From Lasioglossum baleicum (Eukaryota > Arthropoda > Insecta > Hymenoptera > Halictidae): 64,000 bases of DNA. Position numbers and translations under genes: made by a program. Shown one piece after another: positions 49,365 through 61,612 of the stretch. The stretch spans positions 6,138,001-6,202,000 of the forward strand of contig NC_134943.1 of the NCBI RefSeq assembly GCF_051020765.1, given 5' to 3'. The notes beneath the pieces are model-generated. The model had not been told where the DNA came from and did no database searches. It saw nothing but the letters and a program-made list of their open reading frames with translations. The stretch's first letter is position 1. Every line of letters starts with the position of its first letter.

Positions 49365-52300
49365 CCTTCGTCTAACAACATAATGAGGGATGCGCTGCGG
49401 GGGTGGCGATGCAAAGGAAGTGCATCGAAGCGGAAACATGCAGTCGGTGCATAAATAAAAACACCTTTCGAAGCAGCCGAGTAGAAGCCCGGGATAAATA
49501 AGGAAAGCCCAAGGACGTTAGCGCAGAATTAGTTGACTGAAAGATCAGACGAAATGGGTGGCTCCAAACAACTACGAGAACACTGCCATAATCCCGGTGG
49601 CCAGCACAAAGGATCGGAGATCGGCCAACGACCATCGGCGACCATTTACTCTTCGTAATCGAACGTTCACCGTTGCACACGTTGCAATTAATATCGCGCG
49701 GCGAATGATACCGGCAACGATCCCATTAATGCGATATAAATTCTCTAGCATCTGCGAATCGACGGATCGTAATTGGTATAGCGGTTGAATTAATTCACCC
49801 ACGGTGCGCCGTGTGTGCTACTACGCCCCCTCCCCCCGCCCCCTTCGGAACCATGACGGGAACTACGGGAGCCATTGTAATCGATATCATAGTTGGAATT
49901 GCTTTTCGAATCGGGAAACGGCCGATAGAACGTCGCGCTTCCCTAGTTATTTTCAGACTATTTTACTACGACTTTGGGATTTTTTCCTGGAACATCAATA
50001 AAAGTCGCATTATATTGACAATACAATTATTAAAATCAAAAGAAATATAATAATTCCTGTACATCTGCATGTCGAGATGATGATGGCCTTTCCGAGTCGC
50101 AGAAAACCGATCGATTTTTGAGTCGGAAAAAATCGAACCAAAGATTTTTCGAATCCCCATTAGTGGCGCTATCATCCCGTATCACTGTTATTAATTCATA
50201 AAATTTTGTTAGAAAATGGCGATCATTAATCTGATAATACAGTATTTTATCCATAAATATCCCAAATGTCTGGCCGGTAAGTGTCCCAGAACTATCCCCA
50301 CTACTGCGGGGTGTACCCCCTTAAGGGGCCATGAAACTCGAGAAGCCTCGGTTGTTGGTGAAAGTTCCATAAAAAAAATAATGAAAACTAAAGAAGTTTG
50401 TCATCGGATTAGTTATGTTTACACTTCTCGGTAACCAAGGCCTCTCGAGCTCGGCTGTCCTTCTCTACGTTCGGCAAAAGTCAAAGAATAGTATGCCTGG
50501 CGTACAAGTGTACCTGGGCAGACCCGTGTTGGGGACTTATATCGATAAAATACTGTGCATACACCGCAACGAGATTAGCGATTAGACCGGGCACAATCGG
50601 CGATAATGAAGTCACCGAAGACGATCACGTGGGCGAAGGTAAAAGGCACCGGCACCGATTCGGCGGTATCAATTTCCGGTAATGCTTGGAGACGTTTCCC
50701 TGCAGCCCCCTCGATAACACGTCCCCGCAATATATCGGCGTGGGTTAATCGAATCCCGTGGATATTCGGTCCAATTATGCGGCGGGTGGCGCACACAGAG
50801 ACGGAAGAGAAGGAAAGGTCGAGGCCGAGGGTTCGGAGAAATTGATGGAGCCGGTTGGAGGTCGAAGGAAGCAGCGTGCATCGCGGAGGAAAACAGATCA
50901 TTCAGAGAGCACTCGTAATCCTGGCTTGTAGCGGCAATCAGACTTGGCTCTGACGAATGGCGGGCCGAGACATTAGCGGACCGACCGGCGAAATAATGTC
51001 GCGATCTCTCGATGAAATCCTCTTCTCCTGCAGGACTATAGTTTCCCTGTGGAAGGGACATAGGGTTCAGGGCACATAACCGGTCCCTGTTATTCGTAGG
51101 AACATCCGATGCGCTGCACACCTGTTCCCTCGGTGTATAGGCGCGCGGATCGCACGAAATTGCATGCACTCGCATCCCCTACGTAAACCAAATGCACGCC
51201 GGATTAGGGATTCATAACCTAACGGCGCACGGTGCCCACCAGCTCGCGGACGAATCGAGACCAAGCCTAATCTGCACCGGAGACTCCTCGTTTATCTGCG
51301 TTCTATGGACACAGAGTCCGACGGGTTATCAGCCTCGTAGCCGCAAAACCAGCCAACCAAATACATAGACCACGTCTGGTCCCTGGTCGGACGATGCCTG
51401 TTTGGCTACCTTCGCGTATGCTAAGTATCCAGAGCCCTTATTCGCCTGATCCCTCATTCGAATGAATTGAACTCGTCAGTTCGTCGAAAATGGGGATACA
51501 TTACTCTCCAGGCTGATGTACGATTTTCCTTCTGCTAGATTATGAAAAGCTGCACGAATACAGACGACCGCATTCGCGTAAGGACACCGCGCGGAACGGG
51601 AAAGGATAATTCCGTGCGATGGCCTTTGCTCGCGTCTTCCTCTTCGTTTTGCAGTAGGGTTCCATTTTTCTTGACCCTCGCGGGCGTTACTCTTTCCACC
51701 GACGTCCGCGGAAATTGCATCGGCTAACCGTTGAATCCAGCCATGCCGCACACGCCACGCCACGCCACCGAGGCGCGATAAAGCTCGCTCTCGAGAAACG
51801 CTCGGCAGAGTTAAGAGAAAACCAGGAATCAGCGCTGACCTCCTTGAATTGTATTCCCGTGGGGTAAGGAACGGACTCCTCCGCTCTTGAGTTTCCTTGT
51901 CAGTGTCTGGATTTATTGTCGGGAAATACGAGTTATCTGTGAGATTTCATGAAGCGTACGTTTCGACGGATGGAGACCCCAAAAGATGATCGCTCTGATT
52001 TCCTAGCAGCCACCCCCCCCCCCCTAGGAAAGTATTAATGTCGGAATTAGAGATAGATCTTCCGACTATTCGGGAACGTCTCATCTGCGATCCGATTTCC
52101 TCGGACTTTTATTTAACGCGATCTCATTTAATTGCTTCTCCGGGAACGCTTGGACAATCGCTGACCTCATTTGTTCGTTTGTAGCTACTCCGACTTTCTA
52201 GATGAAATTGAAATCGATGCTGCAGTTCCTCGTATCTACGACTCGATAGAATGAAACATTAAGTTTCTCTTTTGCGAATTAATGTGCAAATGTGAGAATA

Positions 52301-54430
52301 TTTGGGAGTTGGAATTGTTGTAATTAAACGGTGCATCTTCGTGCGAATTCAAAATTATTAATTCTCATTGTTAAATACAGTACTGCTCGTGCGGAAGCTA
52401 ATTGTTCTGCAAACATGCTTAACAAATAAAAATATTCTGTCGAGTCTCCGTTTAAATTTATTGATGATTTTTATTTTGTCGGACCTTGTTTCCCGGAATA
52501 CGCTGTGCATAAAGTATCGGTCTGGTCACAACTGTGACGTTCGAGGAGGCAAAAAAGGAATTGTAAAAGTGTTTCAATTGAGTTTCCGCTGGTTATTGGA
52601 AATTATGTTATTCTGCGACCGTTGTATAATCTGGCAGAACAGGGTGGATGCTCCGCTCTCTATCTCTCTCTTTCTCTATCTGCATCCTCTCGTATATTCT
52701 CTCTCTCCCTCTGTCCCTCTTTATTGGCCATGCTCGCGTTTCCTCTCCCTATCGACTGACTCTTCCCAACCACTATGTACCCTGCTTTGCCAGACAATAG
52801 CATAAGCAGTAGAGCGCGACGGCAGCCATGTTGCGAGTTTAGGATTACGTTATGTGAATTCGGGGAACAGTCGTCGACGGCCCGGATATCATTGCGTTCA
52901 AAGATGTCCCGATTGGCTGACCTTTTTCCCTCAAAATGTAGTGGGTTTTGCGCGAACTACGTGCTCCTCGAATTCAATCTATTGTCCACGTGATGTTTCA
53001 ACAAAGCAGAGAATCCTTAAATTGATACGAAGCAGAAATGAAGAGTGACAATTTTGAGAAAGGAACATCTTAGACTGCGGAAGAACGAGGCCACCTATGG
53101 CGAGCCAGGTGAACGATGAATTCTTGAGAAGTAGAGAATAATTTCTCGATGCCGTTCAAGTCCAGTAACTTTTCGTACAAGTGGAATAAAACTGTATAAT
53201 CGGTGCTCCGAGCTAGGATTTACGAAGCAAACACAGGCCAGCAGTTGAGCAGCGATCCCAGCAGCAGGGCGAATATAATTTCTGTTTAGAAAGTCGGCCA
53301 CCGTTCGCGGAAGTGTTAAGAGAAACCAAATTCAGACATACTGAGGCGAGTTTCTCCGGGAGCACGCAAATTGCTAGCCGTATTCCACCCCTTTACTGGA
53401 ATTTCATTCGGGAACGTACGACAAGGCTATTACACGCAGCCAGGGATTGTTAATTATAACGACACCGAGCCGAAGATCCGGCCGTATTATCGTCGAAATT
53501 CCAGCCTCGTGTCGGAAGCCTCGTCCTCGTCGTTTCACCCTCCCCTCTCGCGCATCGCTCCCGAGTACTTGTAAATAGGTAATTTCGAAGGCGAACACCG
53601 ACAACAGCCAATCTCTTCTCATTTGCATTCACGAATCGATCTATCATCATTCCGTGTTACGCTGCGCTGGCAAGCTCTCGCGGTCGCGATGTCTGCCCCC
53701 ATGCGTTTCGTACGCAACTTCGTGTTAATGCCGGTGCACATACAGAGAGAAGACGCGCGTCGTCGTCGTCGTCGTCACGAACTTAAAGTTTCCGCCCGGG
53801 AACCTGGCCGACCATAATCAAGAAAGCTCGTGCGAACAAGCAGCCACCCATGTTAATTCGACAAGCCGAGGCCTTTAACAGACGAACGATCATACTCTGT
53901 GGAATTAATTGCTGACGAACTCCCCCGGGGCTGTCCGCAAAATGCTCGACCCTGCGGGCGACATACAACACTATAATTCAACGTACACTCACTGTTGTTT
54001 AATATTATAGCGGCGTACTACAATGGAATTGCAATTATACACGTCACTATTTACAGAAACATTCATTGTTCCGACCAGTTGGCGCATTCAAGTTACGCCA
54101 TCAAAGATTCACTCTATTCCACTTGTTTGGTCAAAGGTTAACTCTGCTTTGCTGTTCATAGAACACTCATGTACCACTTACGTATCCGTGAAAAGCGATG
54201 GATATTATTTAATGGTGGTCAGTATCGTAACTTCTTACACTTCATCTTGACTCCAGTGCTCAAATTTCATGCTCCAGCCAACGTGACAATATTTAATATT
54301 CGATTAGTGATCCGCGGAATGTAGGATCACGATCGAGAGGTATATTTCTGTGGTTGTATTTTCAGTCTGGTATGTAAAAACTTAACGTTCTCGGTATCAA
54401 ACTCTTGCCACAGTTATTACTGATGAATTA
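49365..54430. other. Gene-free stretch with microsatellites
   Basis: Holds a C12 run flanked by TCCTAG/CTAGGA (52005-52029), a CT-rich tract (about 52655-52715) and (CGT)n (53757-53776). The 50.6-51.8 kb part is CpG-rich with several overlapping frames but no recognisable product. Confidence 0.45.
53757..53776. repeat. (CGT)n microsatellite
   Basis: Six to seven perfect CGT units. In the overlapping plus-strand frame this gives poly-Arg, which I take as a repeat artefact. Confidence 0.85.
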
Positions 54431-55197
54431 GTTGCCCCGAAAATGGGGCAAGTCCGTTTCTGAGAGTTAAAAATGCTTTCGAACCTTGTTTCAAATGCTA
54501 CGGGGCAAGAAAAGAATGATTAACAAGCCTGCTTTAAAATGCTTCTTATTGCTTTAAATTGTATTGTTTAATTTTATAGTTATCCATTTTTCAAGCAAAC
54601 AAGTACTTTCATGCTGAAATATGAAAGGAGATGCAGTGATATTAAAACGAAGTTTAAAAATGCTTTCGAACCTTGTTTCAAGTGCTACGGGACAAGAAAA
54701 GAATTATTATCAAGCCTGCTACAAAATCTCATTGCATTAAATTATATTGTTTAGTTTTATAGTATCCATATATAGTACCCATACAGTACGCACTTACCCC
54801 ACCGTGATAGTACGCACTTGCCCCGTGTAGTAATATTTACGGGACAAGTGCATCTTAGTGTTTTTCTCAATAAATTTTAAAAAATACAATAAAAACGGTT
54901 TATTTAATGTAAACCTACATCAATATCTGTTGTACTTACCTGAAATAACAACACAGAATATATGAATAACTTGTAAACTATTGCACGTTCAGGGTAACCT
55001 CAAAGTTGTGCGTGTACCTCGCACGTGACTGTTTGGCATTGGTTGATTTAAGCGAGGAAAACACCTTTATTCTTGGGCGACATCTATGTAGAATAGTTCA
55101 TATTAACTTATACTACATTAATAAATACAAGCTAGAGAAATTTCGTTCATATTATAATAAAATTAACGCACTTGCCCCGTTGACGCACTTACCCCAC
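54431..55197. mobile_element. Candidate non-autonomous DNA element bordered by GGGGCAAG/CTTGCCCC motifs
   Basis: The left end has TGGGGCAAGTCCGTT (54444). The right end, read inward, has CGGGGCAAGTGCGTT and, outside it, TGGGGTAAGTGCGTC. The motif GGG(G/A)(C/T)AAG recurs about nine times across the segment on both strands, including paired copies at 54796-54817 and 55168-55195. It includes an internal 187-bp direct duplication. No transposase frame. Treating the inverted end motifs as TIRs is inference; a satellite-like or regulatory motif cluster is the alternative. Confidence 0.45.
54464..54775. repeat. Direct tandem duplication, period about 187 bp
   Basis: AAATGCTTTCGAACCTTG starts at 54471 and again at 54658. 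The copies stay similar through TGCTACGG(G/A)(G/A)CAAGAAAAGAAT, AAGCCTGCT and TTGTTTA(A/G)TTTTATAGT. About 100-120 bases of each unit align well. Confidence 0.85.
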
Positions 55198-57129
55198 TCC
55201 ACCTTAATGCATAAACTCAAATTTTCATAAATTGTGACATGCGGCGTTTTTCATTACAGCCACAGATTTATCAGTCGATCGCCTGGCAGAACAATTTCGC
55301 CTCGTCGGTGCAGGTTATCGCGCCGGTGTTATTTACAAGCAATCGCTGCCACTATTCGCAACGCGCAACGTGGAATCTTATCCGTAGGCATAGCCGCCGG
55401 GGAAATATTTCACGATGATTAATGATTGAGCTGCCTACAACACGCGGCTCCGCTATCCATTTTTCTTCATTAGCCCGACGATACTCGAGAACAAGGAAAC
55501 GGAATTAGGAAGCAAACCTCGGACCGTATCGCTCCGCCTCTTCGGGCGCTACACATTGCGTTAAGAAATCACCAGCTACAGGATCCTTTCAGTTTATTTA
55601 TCAGACTTTTAGGGCACCGGAGAGAAACCGGCTACACAGGTGATGTAGGTCGCGCGGCTGATCTATTCATTAAGCCACTAACGCTCGAGGAGAATGAATT
55701 ATTCCGAGTTCGGTGGGAGTTTGAATCCGCGCGGAATCCAGCTAGGGCTGCGCGGAACGGTTAACTCGAAAACACATTCCACTCACGGTAATGCTTCCCG
55801 ACCTCCAACACTCGCCATATTTCTACCAACTTCGAAGGGGACGCGTACAGCTCGGAATCTTGCGCGCGCGCGCGCGCGAATCATTCCGCGTTGCGGACAC
55901 CGACGTAAAGTTTCCGGAAAGAACTTCTTCGGCTATTCGCATTTTCTTTCGTCCCTCCTATTCATCCGCGTGAGCTCGGCTATACGAACGTGTCGCGAAA
56001 CGCGCTGAAAACTGGTCAGTCAGAATTTAATAATTTCAGTGAAAGAAGTCTTCCAGTTAGTACAAGAGCATTCTCTGTAAATCTATTATAAATGCTCTCT
56101 TCTGTAAATGAATCTATAAGAAGAAGCCTTTGCATGAATAGTCTGTAGAATAGTTGCAATCAAAGCACGGCAATGTTCCTCTAAAAAGTCCGATAGCCTC
56201 GGAAAAATTCGAAATAACGTCTTCGAGGCAGCGAGTGCTATCGAGAATCCACAGAGTTAGATTGCGTCGGTGCGATAATCAGCACGAATCGTTCATCAGG
56301 ATGGCGGAACGTGCAATCGGGGCATTGTAATATGAGTATTTCACCGCGGAAGGGTTGCTATCGAGTCGCGGCTCGGTTAGATAAAAGGAAGAAAGGCTTG
56401 AAAGAAGACTAGGACGCGGGGGTGGGCGGAGAGGCGAGAAGAAGCGAGATTAAAAGGCAGATAAATCGTCGTACAAGAGATGGATGGATGTAGAAAAGGG
56501 TGGGAGAAAGACAGGAAGGAGAGCTGACCGTTGAAAAAGGTAAAACTGGAGAATACGAATTAAAGAAGGAAACGAGGAGTGGGTGGACAGGAGGAACAGC
56601 CCGAGCGGAAAGGAAGCAAAAGAACCTGCAGAAAATAGAGGGAGAAAGAGGCCGAGGAATCAGGCTACTTAGCGTATGCAATGGCAAGCTTTTATCGGCG
56701 ATCGCTGCCAGCAATTTCCGCCCTTATCGCCTATCAAACTGCAAGAACCGGCCGGTGGGAGTCTCAGCTCGCCTCGGGGGCCGAAACGTACCCTAATAGA
56801 ACGTTCGTCGATGCATTCGCTTGCAGGGGAAACGGAAGAAAAGTTCCAGTGCTGACACGATCCGTCTTTCTCCCGAACGTAGTCGCGCTAACAACGTACG
56901 CCAGACGCGTACCGTCTCCGGAAAAATTGAATTATTGGAAAACGTGCCGCGGAACGCGGCCGACAACTTCCACGGGCAACCTGCAGAGCCCCACGGAAGT
57001 TATGTTACCGGATAACTGCGGGAATTAATCGTCGCCGGGCAATTAGCCCGCGAAAGTGTCAAATTAATTCGAGTCGAACTGATTAATTCTGGACTTTGAA
57101 CGAGGACAAATAAGGTTCTTTACAAAGAA
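55198..57129. other. Gene-free stretch
   Basis: No exon recognised. Contains the (GC)n run at 55862-55878. A purine-rich segment (about 56400-56670) gives Lys/Glu/Gly-rich frames that I take as low complexity. Confidence 0.45.
55862..55878. repeat. Pure (GC)n dinucleotide run
   Basis: Seventeen bases of alternating G and C. It has Z-DNA-forming potential and is rare in genomes with dense germline CpG methylation. Confidence 0.9.
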
Positions 57130-57645
57130 TTTGTTTTTATTGTAACTTCGTTTTCTATCATTTGCACCATTCGCGCAGCAAGTTTGTTAGACTACACTGA
57201 TTTCCACTGTTATTTTAAAACAAGCGTGTTTTCCTGCAGACAATTTATGTATGCAGGTTCTTTAGGAAGAAATAGTACATAAGCTTGAAGAGTTAGGGAT
57301 TTCTTTTGTTTCGAAATGTAACTCTCAGCGTTCTTTCGTTTTCACCTTTTGTACAGAAAGTTTGATAGACTGCACTGATTCTTACTGTACTTTTGGAACA
57401 AGCGAGTTTTCCTGAAGAAAATTTATGTGTGCAGTTTCTTTCGGAAGTAATACATAAGTTTGAAGACTGAAAGATTTCTTTTGCTTGGAAATGTAACGTA
57501 GTTCCCTCTAATTTGCACCTTTTATGCAGAAAGTTTGATAGACCGCGCTCTGATTTTTACTGTACTCTGGGAACAAGTTTGAATAAAATTGGTATAGTTG
57601 GGTTCTTTAGGAAGAAATACATTACTTGGGAGTTAAAAGATTGTA
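57130..57645. repeat. Diverged tandem repeat, period about 175 bp, three copies
   Basis: Units start at about 57130, 57305 and 57480. Shared landmarks are AGTTTG(T/A)TAGAC (57181, 57359, 57532), a following CTGATT(T/C), GAACAAG or AAACAAGCG, a TTTAGGAAG/TTTCGGAAG word and a final GAT(T)TCTTTTG. Copy 3 has a deletion in its middle. No coding content recognised. Confidence 0.85.
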
Positions 57646-60600
57646 GGCAACAGAACACAGATAAAATTACAGGTGCTCTGTTCTGTCAACCTTCTATATC
57701 CGATGAAGTAAAAAGAGTTGAATTGAGTCTACAGGTGCTAGAGTTGAGTAATTGGAAAGTTCCAATGCAGATTTAGACGAAAATTGAACAGAATCTATTT
57801 GGTTAACCATCTCCACGACATTTCGTCGACAACCCGAATTTCGTACCCGTACCTGCATTTCACTACTTCGTTACTTTCTGGATCTAGCGTTCCTAAAAAA
57901 ATTAACTAAAAGATTGCAGCAGCTCGATTACTTCGGCGCCCGGTGTAATTACTTTTTTAAATCGTTTAGGATCAGGAGGGTAAGCGAGAACGCAATTTTC
58001 CCGAGCGACACTCGCCAGGGTTGGCGTTCCGAGGAACAAAGACGGTACCGAACGATAATCGATTTGAAGTTCGACAGAGGCGTCGACGTAAACCTTCGGA
58101 GGATTGTAATTCCGGGAGCCGCCCATCCACGCCGCTTCAATTGCGACGGCACGAACTTCGCGTGCACGGCCATTTGCGAGATTGCCGGCGAGAATTCCTT
58201 TCCTCTCTCACTCTGGCTGTCTCTCTTTCTCCCTTGCGAGGGATGCGTCGCGGATAACTCCGTCTCGCGCGAACGCAAGCGCTCTCCGAGTTTTCTTCTC
58301 TGTGTACTTAGGCAAAAGGTTAGGGCGACTGCACGAACAATGGATTTTTCCAGCTGCATTATTCATTCTTCGCCTTTCGCCGGTGTCTTAGCCGCGACGC
58401 TCGAGCGTGCCTGAATTTTCGCGGCAATCCCGAGCAAGCCTCGCCGTTGATCGAGCCTCCTTTGTGTCGCCGACGTGTTTAGTCCCCGGTTTTTCACACG
58501 GATTCACTCGGCGAACACGCGGAACTATACTTGATAGACGCCTGTGCAATCGTATTCCGCATTTCGCCGAGACTTCGGCCGATTTCCCACGAAAAACTTT
58601 CCCTATCGCGCTCCTGCGAAATATCTTTTGCTCGGGAAGCCGTTTACGAAACGCTCGATTGATCATCTTTATGAGATATCGGCGGAGACGCCGCCGATTA
58701 TATTATTTTTAGGAGAAATCTTCAACTAGCATGATTTTTCACTAGCGAATGGGTGAGAAAGTAGAACAGGCTATTTTCCTGAAACATTTTCATTTTTCCA
58801 ACTTTATTGTTGAACCTTGCATGGCTTCATAGAAAAAAATCGTACAGCATTCTACTTGGGCTGATCTTAACGGATGAAGTATCTACTTTCATTCCTCTTA
58901 GCTGTTCTTTATGAATATTTCTCTACTCGCGTAAGCTTCCATTAGAAAACAGGTAAGAAAATGAAGGTTGTATTTTTTCTGAAAAAGTGTCTACTGAAGA
59001 ATGAAGTAAAGATTGACGTACGATTATTTCCGCCATTTTACATCACCCTGAACGAAAGACGACGCACTCCTCCCTTCACAGAAATTGTAATTGATGGCGG
59101 AGTCGAATTAAATGTTCAATTAGAGTTAAATTGAATGGAACACGGTTTAAGATTGTCGTCGGTGGATTTCGACACGAACAATGAATCACACTTCTACGTC
59201 GTGTTCGTCCACGTCGCAAGAGTAACGCCGAGAAATTCGCAATATATGCGTGCACACCGGGACTCGACGATTAAACGTCCATCGTTGGACAATTATTTTC
59301 ACTCATTTCCATACAACCGCCCCCGTTCCGTATTTCATTTTCCATTCGCGAATCTAAACAGAGCTTTCAAGGGGAAAATCGATGTTCGAAATTATCTGAA
59401 AGCATTTCCACGACCATCCCATCGTGTCGGCGAGCACGGTGTACGAAAAATTTGTTCCGCGTTCCCCCGTTATTGCTGTAAACGTTTCGTTGAATTAGGT
59501 GCAATTTTATACTCTGCGCTGCCGCGATTTTAGCGGACTCGTAATAACGCGTACAATGCCTGTCAAAAGTGCGAGCTTGGTCTTTAGAATCGTTGGCGAG
59601 GTAGGTTAGGTTGAACATTTATAAACTCGCTCGGGAAGCATTTTAAATTTACTTCAATACAACTCGTAAAAATCAAAAGAAGAAACTTTACATTTGCAAT
59701 TAATACATCAACGAAAGGCAGTGTAGAGAAAATGTTGCTGGGGCCACAAAAGACCTCACGGTACCATTCGAGAGTGAAATGTTCTGTCTAACTTTCACAA
59801 AACACCGATCTCCATAATTCTAAAAGCAGCAAAAGCATTCGATGTCTCGCAACAGTGAAATAAAAAAGCGGAGAATTAGCAGCAGGCAGGATGCCGGGAA
59901 AAATTGCCGAGGAGAGGAGAATGGTGAAATAATCTCGTTCCAGGAGAGGTAACTCTTTATTCGCGGCGCAGCCCTCGCGAAAATAGAATTGAGTGCTCGA
60001 AAAGAAAAAGTTTACAGCACGCGACCGCGTTACACGTCCCTTAACTCGCCGGGAAACAGTGTTTTTATTTCGCGGGTTCGGCCGGAGCCAAGTTCCTTAA
60101 CTCAGCTGGCGTGCTTAGTCAAGATATAGACGAGTTCCGTAACATTTCTTGCACGTAATAACAAAGTTTCGTTGGGCACACGCCGCGCGGATAAACGCTG
60201 TCCAAGTATTAATGGGAGCCCAACCGCTCGCAAAAGGAATCCAATTCGCGGTTCGATGTTTGTCACCGGGAAACCGGAAGTGGACGGCTAACGCCACGTT
60301 CTCTCTCTCTCTCTCCCTCCCTCTCTCGATTCTCTTTTCGTTTTCTGACGTCGAAGAGCTCACCGCGAAATAGCTGTTACCGCGTCGAGGAAACGAAAGC
60401 AACTTTTCCACGAAAGAAACCATTAAAAAGCGTAATGAAATCATGAAGATTCCCAGGGAATATTGTAGCTCTTCTCTTCTTCCCATTTAATTCAGTTTCC
60501 TCGCCTGAGAATTGCTCATTTCCCGCGGCCCGACTTATTCGTTTCTCCGTGAATTAATCAGTTGTTTGGAAAATGATTAGCGCGATTATAATAGACTTCT

Positions 60601-61329
60601 AGGTTTGAAGGAAAATTCGAAGTTCTATTACACAATCATTCAACTGGATTTACAGAATTGTTCTCCCACAGGAATTGGTCTACATTCGACGGATCATCGA
60701 TCCTTTTGTTCTCGTTTGACAAAAAAATACGGGTCAAAACAATCGAGCGAAGGGAGGCAACGCAGCTATTATTTCGCAACGGGAAGTTCTTTATCAGTTA
60801 ATGCGAATTCATACGGACGAAGTAATCAGCATCGTGTTTTCATGTCCGACTTCATGCAAATCCCATGAAAAACCGATGCTCGTCGGGCGCATTCGTTTCA
60901 GACACACACACAACGGCCGGCACATCCTGCGATTGTGCTGGTCGTGCGCGTTCCAGCGTGTTCATGAAAATCCCGGACAGTCGTGTTAATATAAACAGGA
61001 CTCTCGATCGTGAACGGCCATTGTATGAGCGCGACTGTTGCCCTGGTACACGATCTCGACCGCCCCGTTTGTGATACCGATTCCCGGCGCTGAATTTATT
61101 AAATACTTCAACGCGAGCAAACTGACTTGTTCACGCGAGCGCCGGGTTCACCGAGTAATTCATCGCCGATGGCAAATACCTTTTATTCGGGACCTCTAAT
61201 TCGTCACCGATTCGTACACAGAATCAACCATACTTCATAATAAACCTTCTGCAACCGTGCCCCGGATTTCGTTGTATATTCTCCCAATGATATACTCGTT
61301 CGATCCACTCTGCACAATAAACTTTGCTT
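57646..61329. other. Gene-free stretch
   Basis: No exon recognised. CpG-rich, doubly open DNA at 57.9-58.7 kb and a CT-rich tract at 60299-60335. Medium-length frames around 57914-58414 and 59135-59533 lack any domain I can name and overlap frames on the other strand. Confidence 0.45.
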
Positions 61330-61612
61330 TTATTTTATCTCAACCTACCACGTTTTATTTTGCTTTGTTTGCTAGACTTCGGTTTGTTTTATTTCGCTTT
61401 ATTTTACTTCGTTATTCTTCTACTTACTTCGCTTCATTTCACTCTGTCGTACTTTACTACACTGTAGTTTACTATATCATACTTTACTTTAGTATACTTT
61501 GTTATATTTTACATCATTACTCTTCCTTAATTTACTACACTTTACTTTACCTCGTTGTATTCACACTCTGCTTTATTATTTCATATTTTACTTCGTTATA
61601 CTATCTCGTATT
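61330..61612. repeat. Long degenerate (TTTAC/TTTCG)n low-complexity tract
   Basis: Nearly 300 bases of a decayed pentamer- to decamer-like repeat built from TTTTA, TTTAC, TTTCG and TTATA words. It keeps one frame open as a Tyr/Phe/Leu-rich stretch, which is an artefact of the repeat. Confidence 0.85.

Noticed and set aside
57914..58414. 166-residue plus-strand frame opposed by a 136-residue minus-strand frame
   Set aside because: Both strands are open in CpG-rich DNA. Neither has a recognisable motif and no splice context is evident.
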